Below, one piece after another: positions 28,968 to 37,595 of a stretch of DNA of 64,000 bases. The position numbers and the translations under genes were made by a program. The DNA is taken from NCBI RefSeq assembly GCF_902826655.1, contig NZ_CADEFR010000003.1, positions 62,001-126,000 of the forward strand, written 5' to 3'. The stretch comes from an uncultured Methylibium sp. (GTDB lineage Bacteria > Pseudomonadota > Gammaproteobacteria > Burkholderiales > Burkholderiaceae_C). Below the pieces are notes generated by a model. That model saw only the letters and a list, made by a program, of their open reading frames with translations, had not been told where the DNA came from and did not search any database. Each line of letters starts with the position of its first letter. Position 1 is the first letter of the stretch.

Positions 28968-30170
28968 TCAGCGCAGCGGCAGGCCGGGCCGCAGCGCCTC
29001 GCTCTCGCGCAGGATGCCGTCCAGCACGCGCGGCAGCTCGAACACCGCCAGGTTCTCGAGGCGCCGCGTGTTGGCGCGCAGTTCATCGAGCCGCGTGATC
29101 ACCTCCGCCACGGCCGGCGCGATGCGCGTGAAGCCGGGCAGCACCAGGCCCAGACCGTTCTCGCGCACCCACTGCGCGTTGTAGCGCTCCTGCGGCATGG
29201 TCCAGGCGTTGCGGACCACGATCACGGGCAGCCCGAGCTGCACCGCTTCGCTCAGGCTGCCCGGGCCGGGCTTGCCGATGAAGAAGTCGGCCAGCTGCAT
29301 CACGCGCGGCATGTCGGAGGTGAAGCCCAGCACCAGGCGCGGCGCCGCGGCGGGCAGCGCACGCAGCCTGGCGGCGAGCGCCTCGTTGTGGCCGCAGACC
29401 AGGATCAGCTGCGTGTCGGCGAGCTGTCTGGCGATGCCGAGCATGGCCTTCGAGCCCTGGCCGCCGAAGGACACCAGCGCGGTCGGTCGCGACGGATCGA
29501 GGCCGAGCGCGGCCCGTTCGGCGGCGCGATCGACCATCGGCGCGCGGTAGAAGTCGGGCCGGATGATCATGCCGGAGCTGGCATGCAGCCTCGCGGCCGG
29601 ATGCGCTGTCGTGCGCGCCTGTTCCATGGCCCGCGGCGTGCCGCAGACGAAGTGCTGGGCCTGGTCGGGCTCGATCCAGAAATGCGGCGGATGGTCGGCC
29701 AGGTCGGTCAGCACCGTCACATAGGGCACGCCGGGCAAAGCGGACGCGAGGCTCTGGTACAGCGCACGGTTGAAGTTGGGGATCAGCGAGACCACGAGGT
29801 CGGGCTCGGTCTTCAGCCAGTGCTGCTGCAACTGCCTGACCAGCGTCGGGTGCGCGAGGCGGATCAGTCCCTGCAGCAGCTTCAGCTCCTGGCCCAGGCC
29901 GAGCGTCCAGCCGCGCGCGAGGCGCTGGTTGTAGATCGCCTCCGGCGCGAAGCCGGTGAACCTGCGGAACAGGTCCTGCGGGTCCAGCACCTCGAGCAGG
30001 TTGACGAGGCGCACGTCCCAGGGCCGGCCCTGTTCGCGGATCGCGGCCTGCAGCGCGGTGGCCGACGCGCGATGGCCGCCGCCGGCGTTGAAGTAGACGA
30101 GGTCGACGCTGCGGGTCGGCGTCGCGGCCGGCGGTGGCGGGGTGTCGTCGAGTCTGCGTGCGACCGTCAT
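28968..30170 (-). CDS. MGDG synthase-like glycosyltransferase (GT28 family)
   Basis: The 400-residue protein has an N-terminal lobe with the MGDG-synthase hallmark FNAGGGHRASATAL. The C-terminal GT28-type lobe contains FIGKPGPGSLSEA and the nucleotide-sugar site. The family transfers hexose from a UDP-sugar to diacylglycerol (MGD1) or a related lipid acceptor at the inner membrane. No membrane segment is seen, so it would be peripheral. The actual sugar and lipid are unknown. It is the last gene of a co-directional cluster beginning at 37049, 72 bases after the DapB-like gene, and converges on uvrB with 6 bases between stops. Confidence 0.8.
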   Translation of the reverse strand: MTVARRLDDTPPPPAATPTRSVDLVYFNAGGGHRASATALQAAIREQGRPWDVRLVNLLEVLDPQDLFRRFTGFAPEAIYNQRLARGWTLGLGQELKLLQGLIRLAHPTLVRQLQQHWLKTEPDLVVSLIPNFNRALYQSLASALPGVPYVTVLTDLADHPPHFWIEPDQAQHFVCGTPRAMEQARTTAHPAARLHASSGMIIRPDFYRAPMVDRAAERAALGLDPSRPTALVSFGGQGSKAMLGIARQLADTQLILVCGHNEALAARLRALPAAAPRLVLGFTSDMPRVMQLADFFIGKPGPGSLSEAVQLGLPVIVVRNAWTMPQERYNAQWVRENGLGLVLPGFTRIAPAVAEVITRLDELRANTRRLENLAVFELPRVLDGILRESEALRPGLPLR

Positions 30171-30242
30171 CGGTGCGCGATGCTGCGCAGCGCGCGTGAC
30201 GGCGTGGTGACAGCGACGTGGGCGGCGTAGGAGGCGCGAGCC

Positions 30243-31040
30243 TCAGTCCAGCACCTTGTCCAGCCCGCGGTGCACGCCGACCAGCCGGTGCACGCGGCGG
30301 ATCGCGATCAGCGCGCCGTCGACATAGGGGCGCGCCGAGCTGCCGGCGTTGTGGCGCAGGACCAGGGTCTGGTCGGGCAGGCCGAACACCACGTCGACCC
30401 CGAGCACGTGGCCCGGCAGCCGCAGTGCGTGCACCTGCATGCCGTTGACGGTGGCGCCGCGCGCCTCGCGCAGGCCCAGGGTCTGGTCGATCGGCACCGT
30501 GGTCTCGGGGGCGCGCACCTGCGACAGGCGCTGGGTGAGCTCGCGCACGGTGCCGCTGGGTGCGTCGCGCTTGGCGTCGTCGGCGTAGTCGATGATCTCC
30601 CATTGCGGCAGCAGCTTCGCGGCCTGCTCGGCAAAGCGCTGCAGCAGCACGGCGGTCAGCGCGAAGTTGCCGCACGCCAGCACGCCGCGCTGGCGGGCCC
30701 GCGCGGCGGCGTCGATCTCCGCGTACTCGGCATCGGTGAGGCCCGAGGTGCCGACCACGACGTGAGCGCCCTGCGCCAGTGCCGCCAGGATGTTGGCCTT
30801 GGCGCTGCCGGGCTTCGTGTACTCGACGAACACCTCGCAGCCCACGGCCAGCGCCTCGGCCGCGCTGGCGAACAGCGGCGTCTTCAGGCGCGGCTCGCCG
30901 AGCACGTCGCCAAGCGAACGGCCGGCATTCGCCCGCGAGATGCCGGCCACCAGTCGCAGGTCGGGGGCCGCGGCGATGCCACGCGCCAGTTCGGATCCGG
31001 CCCAGCCGGTGGCGCCGGCGAGGCAGACGGTGAGGCTCAT
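30243..31040 (-). CDS. DapB-like NAD(P)-dependent reductase, atypical active site
   Basis: The 265-residue protein has a Rossmann N-terminus (CLAGATGWAGSEL), the DapB-like VEYTKPGSAKANI and VVVGTSGLT, and a C-terminal domain with the DAPSGT signature. In true dihydrodipicolinate reductases the sequence before DAPSGT has a His-His pair and a Lys. Here it reads DYADDAKR, keeping Lys157 but with Ala153 and Asp154 in place of the two His. The nucleotide motif is also unlike GxxGRMG. It is probably a paralog acting on another substrate rather than the lysine-pathway enzyme. It sits 24 bases downstream of the hydrolase gene in the same direction. Confidence 0.7.
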   Translation of the reverse strand: MSLTVCLAGATGWAGSELARGIAAAPDLRLVAGISRANAGRSLGDVLGEPRLKTPLFASAAEALAVGCEVFVEYTKPGSAKANILAALAQGAHVVVGTSGLTDAEYAEIDAAARARQRGVLACGNFALTAVLLQRFAEQAAKLLPQWEIIDYADDAKRDAPSGTVRELTQRLSQVRAPETTVPIDQTLGLREARGATVNGMQVHALRLPGHVLGVDVVFGLPDQTLVLRHNAGSSARPYVDGALIAIRRVHRLVGVHRGLDKVLD

Positions 31041-31064
31041 GCGAAGTCTCCTCGGGGCAGGCGC

Positions 31065-32864
31065 TCAGCGGCGGGCCAGCCGTTCGAGCTGGGCGCGGAT
31101 CTGCGCGGCCGTGTCCGGGTGCGCGAAGTACTCGGTATGGAACACCGGCGAGGCGTCGTGCGCCTGGCCGCCGTGCTTGGCCGAGTCGAGCGGGATCATG
31201 CCGTCGCCGTCGGCCTCGAAGCCGGCGAAGCCCTCGATCAGCCGGTGCCACATCTCGGGGCGCCAGTCGGCGGCGACCTCGGCACGCCACTGCGAGCCCC
31301 AGGTGACGATCTGTCCTTCGGGCCAGGGGTAGCGCTCGGCGCGCTCCAGCACGTTGGCCGGCAGCAGGTCGCGAAAGCCCGGCGGGATGTCGCCGGCCAT
31401 GCCGCGCTCGAGGTTCTTCAGCTTGGCCAGGGCGCTGCGGCTGCCGACTTCGCGCAGTGCGCCGGACAGCAGACCGACGGCGCCGGCCAGGCCCACCCAG
31501 CGCTGGCCGAGGCGCTCGAAGACGTCGGTGCCGAGGTGCGGGCTGCCGGCCGTGAGGGCCTGGAAGTCCCAGCCGGGCCAGCGGTCCTTCAGCTCGGGCA
31601 ACGCGAAGCGCGCGACCACGCCGCCCCGCGAATGCGCCAGCAGCACGAGGCGTCCCTCGCGGCGGCGGCCGATGACCTGCGCCTGCAGCGCCTCGATCAG
31701 GTCGTCGATGTTGCGGCCGACCTCGAGGAAGGTGTCGTGCTCGAAGCGCCACACGGGCAGCTGCTCGAACAGCGGCATGCCGGTCCACAGCGGGCGCTGC
31801 TTCGGGTCGGGGGCGAGCCAGGCCTCGAAGCCGGCGAGGGCCGAGGTGAGCCCGCCATGCAGCAGCAGCACGTGCACGGGCGCCGACTCCGTGTTGCCCA
31901 GCGCAGCCGTCGAGGCCGGCGCCAGGCGCGCACCGGCCAGGCTCACCTGCCGCATCGCCAGCCAGCCCGGCGCCTTCTGCCCCAGGCCTGCGGCCCAGTA
32001 GGGTTCGTCGGACTTCAGGCGGTCGATGAAGGTCGGGTCGCAGTCCTGGCGCACGCCACGCAGGCGGTCGAACCAGTCGAGCGCGCGCTGCACCAGCTTG
32101 CGCCAGCGTCCCAGCGGACGCGGCCGGCGGCTGTACAGCAGCACCGGCATGGCCACCATCAGGCCGACGCCGGCGCGCAGGCTGCGCGTGATGGTCGGCG
32201 AGACGGCGTCGCGCTCGTCGATCAGCCAGCGCGGCGTGCCGCGCTCGATCTCGATGATCTCGGCGGTCAGGCCGACGCTGTCGCGGTGCTCGGCGGCCGG
32301 CATCCAGGGCAGGCCGTCGGCGGGCGAGCGCGCGCCCCAGTACAGGCGCGTCTCGATCTCGACGCGCACGCGCACGTCGTCGTGGCGCAGCCAGGCCTTC
32401 GGGCAATGCTCGAGCACGGCCTGCTGCAGTGCGGCTGCGGTCAGCGCCGGCGGCAGCCGCAGCTTCATCGTGCCGCCCTGGCGGCGCACGACCGGCGCCA
32501 TCGCCCACAGCGGCGGCTGCCACTCGGCATGGCACTCGCAGCGACGCGGCTGCGAGGTTTCGGTGCCGCGGTCCCAGTGGCTGCGGTGGTCCAGGCCGGG
32601 CAGGCCCTGCCAGCGGGCGCTGAGGTCCGCGTCGCGCGCCAGCAGGGTCTCGATGCCGTCGGACTCCGCCTGCAGCCCGGCGAACCACTCCGGCCGGTGC
32701 AACCGGAAGCGCTGCAGCAGGCCGGCCGCGCTGAGCGGCTCGTGCACGGTGTCGACCGGGTGGCCCACCGCGGCCAGGGCCGGATCGAGCGGGGCGCTGC
32801 GGCCGGAGCCCGGCCCGTCGTCCTCGAAGCCGATCTCGACGCCGGCGGGGTCGGACGCGCTCAC
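31065..32864 (-). CDS. Large alpha/beta-hydrolase domain protein of unknown function
   Basis: A GTG at 32864 overlaps the stop of the hybrid kinase gene (GTGA) and opens a 599-residue protein. Residues 1-325 have no motif I recognise, apart from a possible short hydrophobic stretch near 230-245. Residues 327-599 look like an LCAT/PGAP1-type hydrolase. They have an HGG motif near 336, nucleophile Ser412 in LLAHSRGGVVARF, and a late acidic/His region around PLDSAKHGG and FAHPDTA. The family often acts on lipids or forms CHAT-linked modules. Coupled translation with the kinase is a strong hint of shared function. The substrate is unknown. Confidence 0.75.
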   Translation of the reverse strand: MSASDPAGVEIGFEDDGPGSGRSAPLDPALAAVGHPVDTVHEPLSAAGLLQRFRLHRPEWFAGLQAESDGIETLLARDADLSARWQGLPGLDHRSHWDRGTETSQPRRCECHAEWQPPLWAMAPVVRRQGGTMKLRLPPALTAAALQQAVLEHCPKAWLRHDDVRVRVEIETRLYWGARSPADGLPWMPAAEHRDSVGLTAEIIEIERGTPRWLIDERDAVSPTITRSLRAGVGLMVAMPVLLYSRRPRPLGRWRKLVQRALDWFDRLRGVRQDCDPTFIDRLKSDEPYWAAGLGQKAPGWLAMRQVSLAGARLAPASTAALGNTESAPVHVLLLHGGLTSALAGFEAWLAPDPKQRPLWTGMPLFEQLPVWRFEHDTFLEVGRNIDDLIEALQAQVIGRRREGRLVLLAHSRGGVVARFALPELKDRWPGWDFQALTAGSPHLGTDVFERLGQRWVGLAGAVGLLSGALREVGSRSALAKLKNLERGMAGDIPPGFRDLLPANVLERAERYPWPEGQIVTWGSQWRAEVAADWRPEMWHRLIEGFAGFEADGDGMIPLDSAKHGGQAHDASPVFHTEYFAHPDTAAQIRAQLERLARR

Positions 32865-34681
32865 CGCAGTCCCAGCTTGAAGGCGATCATGGCCCGCAGC
32901 TTGTTCGGCGCGACCGGCTTGACCAGCAGGTGGAAGTCGTGGCGGCTCGACTCCTCCTCGTGGCCGCTCATCGTGCTGCCGGTGACCACGATGCCGGGGA
33001 GCGTGCCGGAGAAGGCGCCGCGCAGCGCGCGCAGCGCCTCGACGCCGTTGTGGCCTTCGGGCAGTCGGTAGTCGACGATCGCGAGATCGGGCGCGGCCGC
33101 GTTGCCGCCGCGGACCCAGGCCTCGACGGCGGCCAGCGTGTCGAAGGCCTCGACCGTCGCGCCCCAGCCGCGCAGCAGCACGACCAGGCCCTCGCGCACC
33201 GCGGGCTCGTCTTCGACGACGACGATGAAGCGCTGCTCGAGCGTGAGGCCGAGGCCGGGCTTGGCACCGCCCGGCAGCGGCGAGACGCTGCGCGGCGCCT
33301 TGCCGACCGGCAGCGTCAGCGTGAACACGGTGCCGCGGCCGGGGATCGAGGACAGCGACAGCGGCGCGCCCATCAGCCGCGCCAGCCGCTGCACGATCGC
33401 CAGGCCCAGGCCCAGGCCCTTGGGGTGGTGCGGCTCGAGCGCCGAGTGCGCCTGCACCTGGTAGAACTCGTCGAAGATGTGCGGCTGCTCGGACAGCGCG
33501 ATGCCGACGCCGGTGTCCCAGACCTGCAGCTGCACGCTGTCGCCGCGCCGGCGGGCGCTGACCAGCACGCCGCCGTCGTCGGTGTAGCGGATCGCGTTGG
33601 ACAGCAGGTTGCGCACGATGCGGTCGACCAGCACCGGGTCGCCGTGCACCACCTGCCGCATGCCGGCGAAGCGCAGCGCCAGGCCCTTCTCGAAGGCGGT
33701 CGGCTCGTACTGCAGCTTGAGTCGCTGGAACAGCTCGCGCAGCGTGAAGTGCTCGGGCCGCGGCTCGACGCCGCCGGTGTCGATCTTGGTGATGTCGAGC
33801 AGCTCGCCGAACAGGCCTTCGAGCGCATCGACGGAGCTGTTGATGCTGTTGACCAGGTGCAGCACCTCGTCGTCGCCCTTGGTGCGTGCGCGCAGCGCCT
33901 CGGCGAACAGGCCCATCGCGTGCAGCGGCTGGCGCAGGTCGTGGCTCGCCGCGGCGAAGAACTGGGTCTTCGCGCGGTTGGCGATCTCGGCGGCGCGCTT
34001 GGCCTCGTCGGCCGCGGTCTTCTCGACCTGCAGCTGCTGGGCCAGCTTCTCGGTGCGGACCTTCAGCTCGATCGCGCGGTCGAAGGTGCGGCGGAAGATG
34101 CGGCCGAGCAGCGCGGTCATCGCGAACACCAGCGCCAGCACGCCGGCCAGCGCCAGCGAGTCGGGCGTGCCGTGGGTCGCGATGCGCACGATGGTCGGCA
34201 CGAAGCACAGCGAGATGAAGATCAGGAAGCTGAGCATCTGCGAGGCCATCAGCGGGATCGCGCCGACGCAGAAGCTGTAGATGATCAGCAGCAGCGTGGT
34301 CTGGTGGAAGGGCCGGCCGTCGTTGTAGAACAGCCAGGCCGACAGCCCCCAGGCCGCCCCCGACGCCATCGCGCCGATGTTCCACACGCGCTGCCAGTGC
34401 GCCGCGCGCGCCGACGCATCGGCCCAGCCGGCGTGCGCGTAGCGGCGCAGCGAGACCAGGCGCAGCGCCCAGATCCAGAAGAAGAGCAGGACCCACGCGT
34501 AGACCTCGCCGCGCGGCGCGACGTCCCAGTAGATCATCGCCAGGACCACCGCACCGAGCAGGTTGCCGGCGAGCGAGACGCCGGTCTGGCTGTAGAGCGA
34601 TCGCACCGTGTCCGGCAGCAGCGCGCTGCGGTCCGAGGCGGCGGGTTCGGGCGGTGGGGGCAGGGGCGGCAGGGCGTTCAT
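32861..34681 (-). CDS. Hybrid sensor histidine kinase with C-terminal receiver
   Basis: The 606-residue protein has about six transmembrane segments in residues 35-195 with short loops, so it probably senses within the membrane. A coiled segment, the HisKA H-box with phospho-His247 in ASHDLRQPL, and an HATPase domain (NLLSNAIRYTDDG, DTGVGI, KGLGLGLAI) follow. A receiver with Asp in AIVDYRLPEG ends the protein. It is co-oriented with a LuxR response regulator gene two positions upstream, the likely output. The start ATG at 34681 precedes a Pro-rich leader. Six-helix hybrid kinases of this type are common in Burkholderiales; the signal is unknown. Confidence 0.9.
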   Translation of the reverse strand: MNALPPLPPPPEPAASDRSALLPDTVRSLYSQTGVSLAGNLLGAVVLAMIYWDVAPRGEVYAWVLLFFWIWALRLVSLRRYAHAGWADASARAAHWQRVWNIGAMASGAAWGLSAWLFYNDGRPFHQTTLLLIIYSFCVGAIPLMASQMLSFLIFISLCFVPTIVRIATHGTPDSLALAGVLALVFAMTALLGRIFRRTFDRAIELKVRTEKLAQQLQVEKTAADEAKRAAEIANRAKTQFFAAASHDLRQPLHAMGLFAEALRARTKGDDEVLHLVNSINSSVDALEGLFGELLDITKIDTGGVEPRPEHFTLRELFQRLKLQYEPTAFEKGLALRFAGMRQVVHGDPVLVDRIVRNLLSNAIRYTDDGGVLVSARRRGDSVQLQVWDTGVGIALSEQPHIFDEFYQVQAHSALEPHHPKGLGLGLAIVQRLARLMGAPLSLSSIPGRGTVFTLTLPVGKAPRSVSPLPGGAKPGLGLTLEQRFIVVVEDEPAVREGLVVLLRGWGATVEAFDTLAAVEAWVRGGNAAAPDLAIVDYRLPEGHNGVEALRALRGAFSGTLPGIVVTGSTMSGHEEESSRHDFHLLVKPVAPNKLRAMIAFKLGLR

Positions 34682-34692
34682 GGCGGCGGCGG

Positions 34693-36285
34693 TCAGGGCA
34701 GGGCCGGTTCGGCCCACGAGGGAAGCTCGGCCGTGGCGACCTCGGGCGCAGGCGCCGGGGCGCGTCCCTCCGACGGCCAGGGCAGGGGGCGCAGCGGCGG
34801 CTCGCCGGCCGGATGCCACGCCGGCAGCAGGCGCCCGGTGGCGTCGGTCACGCGCGTCGCGCCGCAGACGGCGGCGCGCTCGGCGCCGGAGCGGAAGTCG
34901 GCGTCGACGAAGGGCACGGACTCCGGCGGCGCGAGCTCGGTGCCTGCGCAGAAGCTGCGGCCCGGCGCCGGGTCGAAGCCCGCGTCGAGCATGTCGACGA
35001 TGTCGAGCGCCGCGCCGGCCAGCGAGCCGCGCCTCAGCAGGCGCGGCAGGTCGTCGGCCAGCTTCGCCAGGCGGTTGGGCCAGCCGTGGATCTCGCCGAG
35101 GACGTCGACGTAGGCGGCGATGAAGTCGGGCAGCGGCGCGCGCTGCGGCTGCAGCACCAGCGTGTAGGCGTTGAAGTCGCGCAGCAGCGCGTTCGGCAGG
35201 AAGGCACCCGGCGTGCGCGCCATGCGGTCGAAGAAGGGCGTGCCCGGGAACGGCGTCTCGAAGCAGACGAAGCTGGGCACGTGCAGGCCGCTCTGGCGCA
35301 GGTGGCGCGGCAGCGCGCGCAGGTAGTCGAGGTCGTCGTGCTGCGGGTTCAGCATCAGCCCGGCCGTGACGACGATGCCTTCGTCGCGCGCCTGCGCGAT
35401 GGCCTCGCGGGCCCGCGCGAGCTTGTTCTGCGGCTTGGCCATGTCGTCCAGTGCGCTCTGGTTGAAGCTCTCGATGCCGACGAACACCGCGCGGCAGCCG
35501 CTGTCGTACATCAGCTTCAGCAGCTCGCGGTTGGCGATCACGTTGAAGGTCAGGCAGGTGCCCCAGACCACGCCCAGCGGCCGCAGCGCGTGGCACAGCT
35601 CGCGGAACCAGCGCAGGTTGCCGGCGAGGTTGTTGTCGTAGAACATGACGATGCGCCGGCGCCAGTCGCTGACCCGGCCGCGCAGCGCCGCCTGCAGCGC
35701 GACGACGTCGCGCACGACGTCGGCCACCGGGCGCAGCTCGTGGCGCGTGCCCAGGGCCGTGAGGGCACAGAAGTCGCAGGTGTAGGGGCAGCCGCGGGTG
35801 GCCTCGAGGGCCACGGGGAAGGCCTGCTTGCGGGCCACCGGCGCGACGCGCGGCGTCGGGACGCGGCGCGCGTCGTGACCGTTCGAGCAGTAGCGGCGCT
35901 TCAGGCGCCCGGCCTGCGCGTCGGCGTAGAGCTGCGGGACCGTGTCCTCGGGGTCACCGACGACGACCGCGTCGAACCAGGGCTCGGCCAGCGCCGGGTG
36001 GGTGCTGGCGAAGATGCCGCCCAGCACGGTGCGCGCGCCGCGCTGGCGGTAGTAGTGGCCGATCTGCCGGGCGCGGTCGAAGTCGGAGTGCATGCACGAC
36101 AGCAGCACCAGGTCGTAGGACCGCTGCCAGTGGGGGTCCTCCCAGGTGTCGTTGACGATGTCGACGTCGGCGTCGTCGGGCAGCAGGGCGGCGATCAGCG
36201 GGCCGATCTGCGGTTGCAGCGTGCCGCGGTGCGGCTGGCCCCGGCGGTGGTAGTCGGTGAAGACGGAGATGATCGCGACGCGCAT
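34693..36285 (-). CDS. B12-binding-domain radical SAM enzyme
   Basis: The 530-residue protein has an N-terminal Rossmann-like cobalamin-binding domain (about residues 1-130, with VLLSCMHSDFDRARQIG). The radical SAM domain has the cluster motif at Cys166, Cys170 and Cys173 (GCPYTCDFC), then VGIESFNQSALDDM and GLMLNPQHDD. The C-terminal 150 residues are less conserved. Such enzymes methylate or cyclise unreactive carbons; Mg-protoporphyrin cyclase BchE and hopanoid methylase HpnP are relatives. Nothing here specifically identifies either. It lies 11 bases before the hybrid kinase gene, so enzyme and signalling genes appear to form one operon. Confidence 0.85.
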   Translation of the reverse strand: MRVAIISVFTDYHRRGQPHRGTLQPQIGPLIAALLPDDADVDIVNDTWEDPHWQRSYDLVLLSCMHSDFDRARQIGHYYRQRGARTVLGGIFASTHPALAEPWFDAVVVGDPEDTVPQLYADAQAGRLKRRYCSNGHDARRVPTPRVAPVARKQAFPVALEATRGCPYTCDFCALTALGTRHELRPVADVVRDVVALQAALRGRVSDWRRRIVMFYDNNLAGNLRWFRELCHALRPLGVVWGTCLTFNVIANRELLKLMYDSGCRAVFVGIESFNQSALDDMAKPQNKLARAREAIAQARDEGIVVTAGLMLNPQHDDLDYLRALPRHLRQSGLHVPSFVCFETPFPGTPFFDRMARTPGAFLPNALLRDFNAYTLVLQPQRAPLPDFIAAYVDVLGEIHGWPNRLAKLADDLPRLLRRGSLAGAALDIVDMLDAGFDPAPGRSFCAGTELAPPESVPFVDADFRSGAERAAVCGATRVTDATGRLLPAWHPAGEPPLRPLPWPSEGRAPAPAPEVATAELPSWAEPALP

Positions 36286-36305
36286 CGCGCGGGAACCGTC
36301 CGGTG

Positions 36306-37049
36306 TCAGCGGCTGCCGAGCCGCCACGAGGCCCTGTTGTTGCCGCCGGCCTGCTGCGTCATCTGGCTGACCGCCAGGACCGCCTGGGTGCGCGAGTTGA
36401 CGCCGAGGGCGCGCAGCACGGCCGCGACGTGGTCCTTGATGGTCTCGACCGACAGGTTCAGGTCGCGCGCGATCAGCTTGTTGGGCTTGCCCTGCAGCAG
36501 CAAGGCCAGCACGTCGGTCTGGCGCGGCGTCAGGCCCAGCGAGGCGAGGCTGGGGGTGGTCTGGTAGTCGCCCTGGGCCGCATGGCTGCCGATCACCTTC
36601 ATGTAGCCCGGCACGGTGTCGGCCTCGGGCGCGCTGGCGGCGGACCCGGCATCGGCGCCCATCGTCATCGGCGGCACGTAGATGCCGCCGGACATCACCA
36701 GCCGCAGGGCGTCGAACAGGGTCTCGTTGGTGGCGCGCTTGGGCACGAAGCCCATGGCGCCCATGTCGATCGAGCGGATCACGTCGCTGGTGCGGTCGCT
36801 GGCCGACACCACGACGACCGGCAGCGCCGGGTAGGTGCTGCGCAGTTCGCCCAGCAGGTCGAAGCCGTTGGCATCGCCGAGTTGCAGGTCCAGCAGCACC
36901 AGGTCGAAGACGCTGTCCTCCTTGAGCGTCGCGCGGGCTGCGGCGGCGCTGCTCGCGCCGGCCACGGTGACGTCGTCGCCCAGTCCCTGGATCACCGCCT
37001 TGAGGGCCGACAGGATCAGCGGGTGATCGTCGATCAGCAGCACTTTCAT
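36306..37049 (-). CDS. LuxR/NarL-family response regulator
   Basis: The 247-residue protein has a receiver domain (acidic pocket IDDHP, phospho-Asp54 in VLLDLQLGD, Lys in FVPKRAT). A 40-residue Ala-rich linker and a LuxR helix-turn-helix follow (LTPRQTDVLALLLQG, NLSVETIKDHVAAVL). It is the first gene of the cluster running down to about 28968. The hybrid kinase two genes downstream is its likely partner, through transfer from the kinase's own receiver or directly. The 75 bases upstream, before the membrane-protein stop at 37125, should contain the promoter. Confidence 0.92.
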   Translation of the reverse strand: MKVLLIDDHPLILSALKAVIQGLGDDVTVAGASSAAAARATLKEDSVFDLVLLDLQLGDANGFDLLGELRSTYPALPVVVVSASDRTSDVIRSIDMGAMGFVPKRATNETLFDALRLVMSGGIYVPPMTMGADAGSAASAPEADTVPGYMKVIGSHAAQGDYQTTPSLASLGLTPRQTDVLALLLQGKPNKLIARDLNLSVETIKDHVAAVLRALGVNSRTQAVLAVSQMTQQAGGNNRASWRLGSR

Positions 37050-37124
37050 CGCGGACCTCGTTGCTGTGGATGCCGCGGTCGATGGTAGCGGAGCCCCGGC
37101 CCGGTTCTCGTCCCCTCTTAGGTG

Positions 37125-37595
37125 TTAGGGGGAAGTCGGGATACGGCCGGCCTTGCGCTCGCGCAGGGCCAGTGTCAGCTCGGCGAAGGCCCGCAGCACG
37201 GCCGGGTCGGCGGCGTGGAACTGCGTGACCACGCCGTCGCGTGTGCGCACGATCAGCCGCGGCGCGATCAACCAGGCCAGACCGGGCACGTAGACGAACT
37301 TGGCGTTGACGATGGCCTGCGCCTCGGCCCGCTTGTCCCACAGCCAGCTCTGCGTGATCAGGCCGCCGGCGACCCGCGTGCGGCTGCGCAGGATCCAGGC
37401 GTAGAGCCAGCCCATCATCGCCAGCGTGCCGCCGAGCAGCAGCTTCACGCCGCTGCCGGCCTGGGCCAGGGCCGGCCCGTCGAAGGCACGCCAGGCGGCC
37501 GCCAGCAGCACCAGCATCACCGCCGTCGCCAGCGCCCGGGCACTGCGGCCGAAGGCCGGGCCTTCGACCGCCGGGGTCGCGTCGGCGGTTTCCAA
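37125..37595 (-). CDS. Small membrane protein of unknown function
   Basis: The 156-residue protein has two hydrophobic segments (about residues 20-40 and 50-68). A cytoplasmic-type region with a PH-like beta pattern follows (AKFVYVPGLAWLIAPRLIVRTRDGVVTQFHA). I do not recognise the family. The stop of the antiporter gene at 37596 is directly adjacent to its start, so the two are almost certainly co-transcribed and it might be an accessory subunit. Confidence 0.65.
   Translation of the reverse strand: METADATPAVEGPAFGRSARALATAVMLVLLAAAWRAFDGPALAQAGSGVKLLLGGTLAMMGWLYAWILRSRTRVAGGLITQSWLWDKRAEAQAIVNAKFVYVPGLAWLIAPRLIVRTRDGVVTQFHAADPAVLRAFAELTLALRERKAGRIPTSP

Noticed and set aside
34693-36285. 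Radical SAM gene as bchE (anaerobic Mg-protoporphyrin cyclase)
   Set aside because: It shares the B12/radical SAM layout but nothing I can see specific to BchE, and no bch gene is adjacent. Kept as a generic B12-type radical SAM enzyme.
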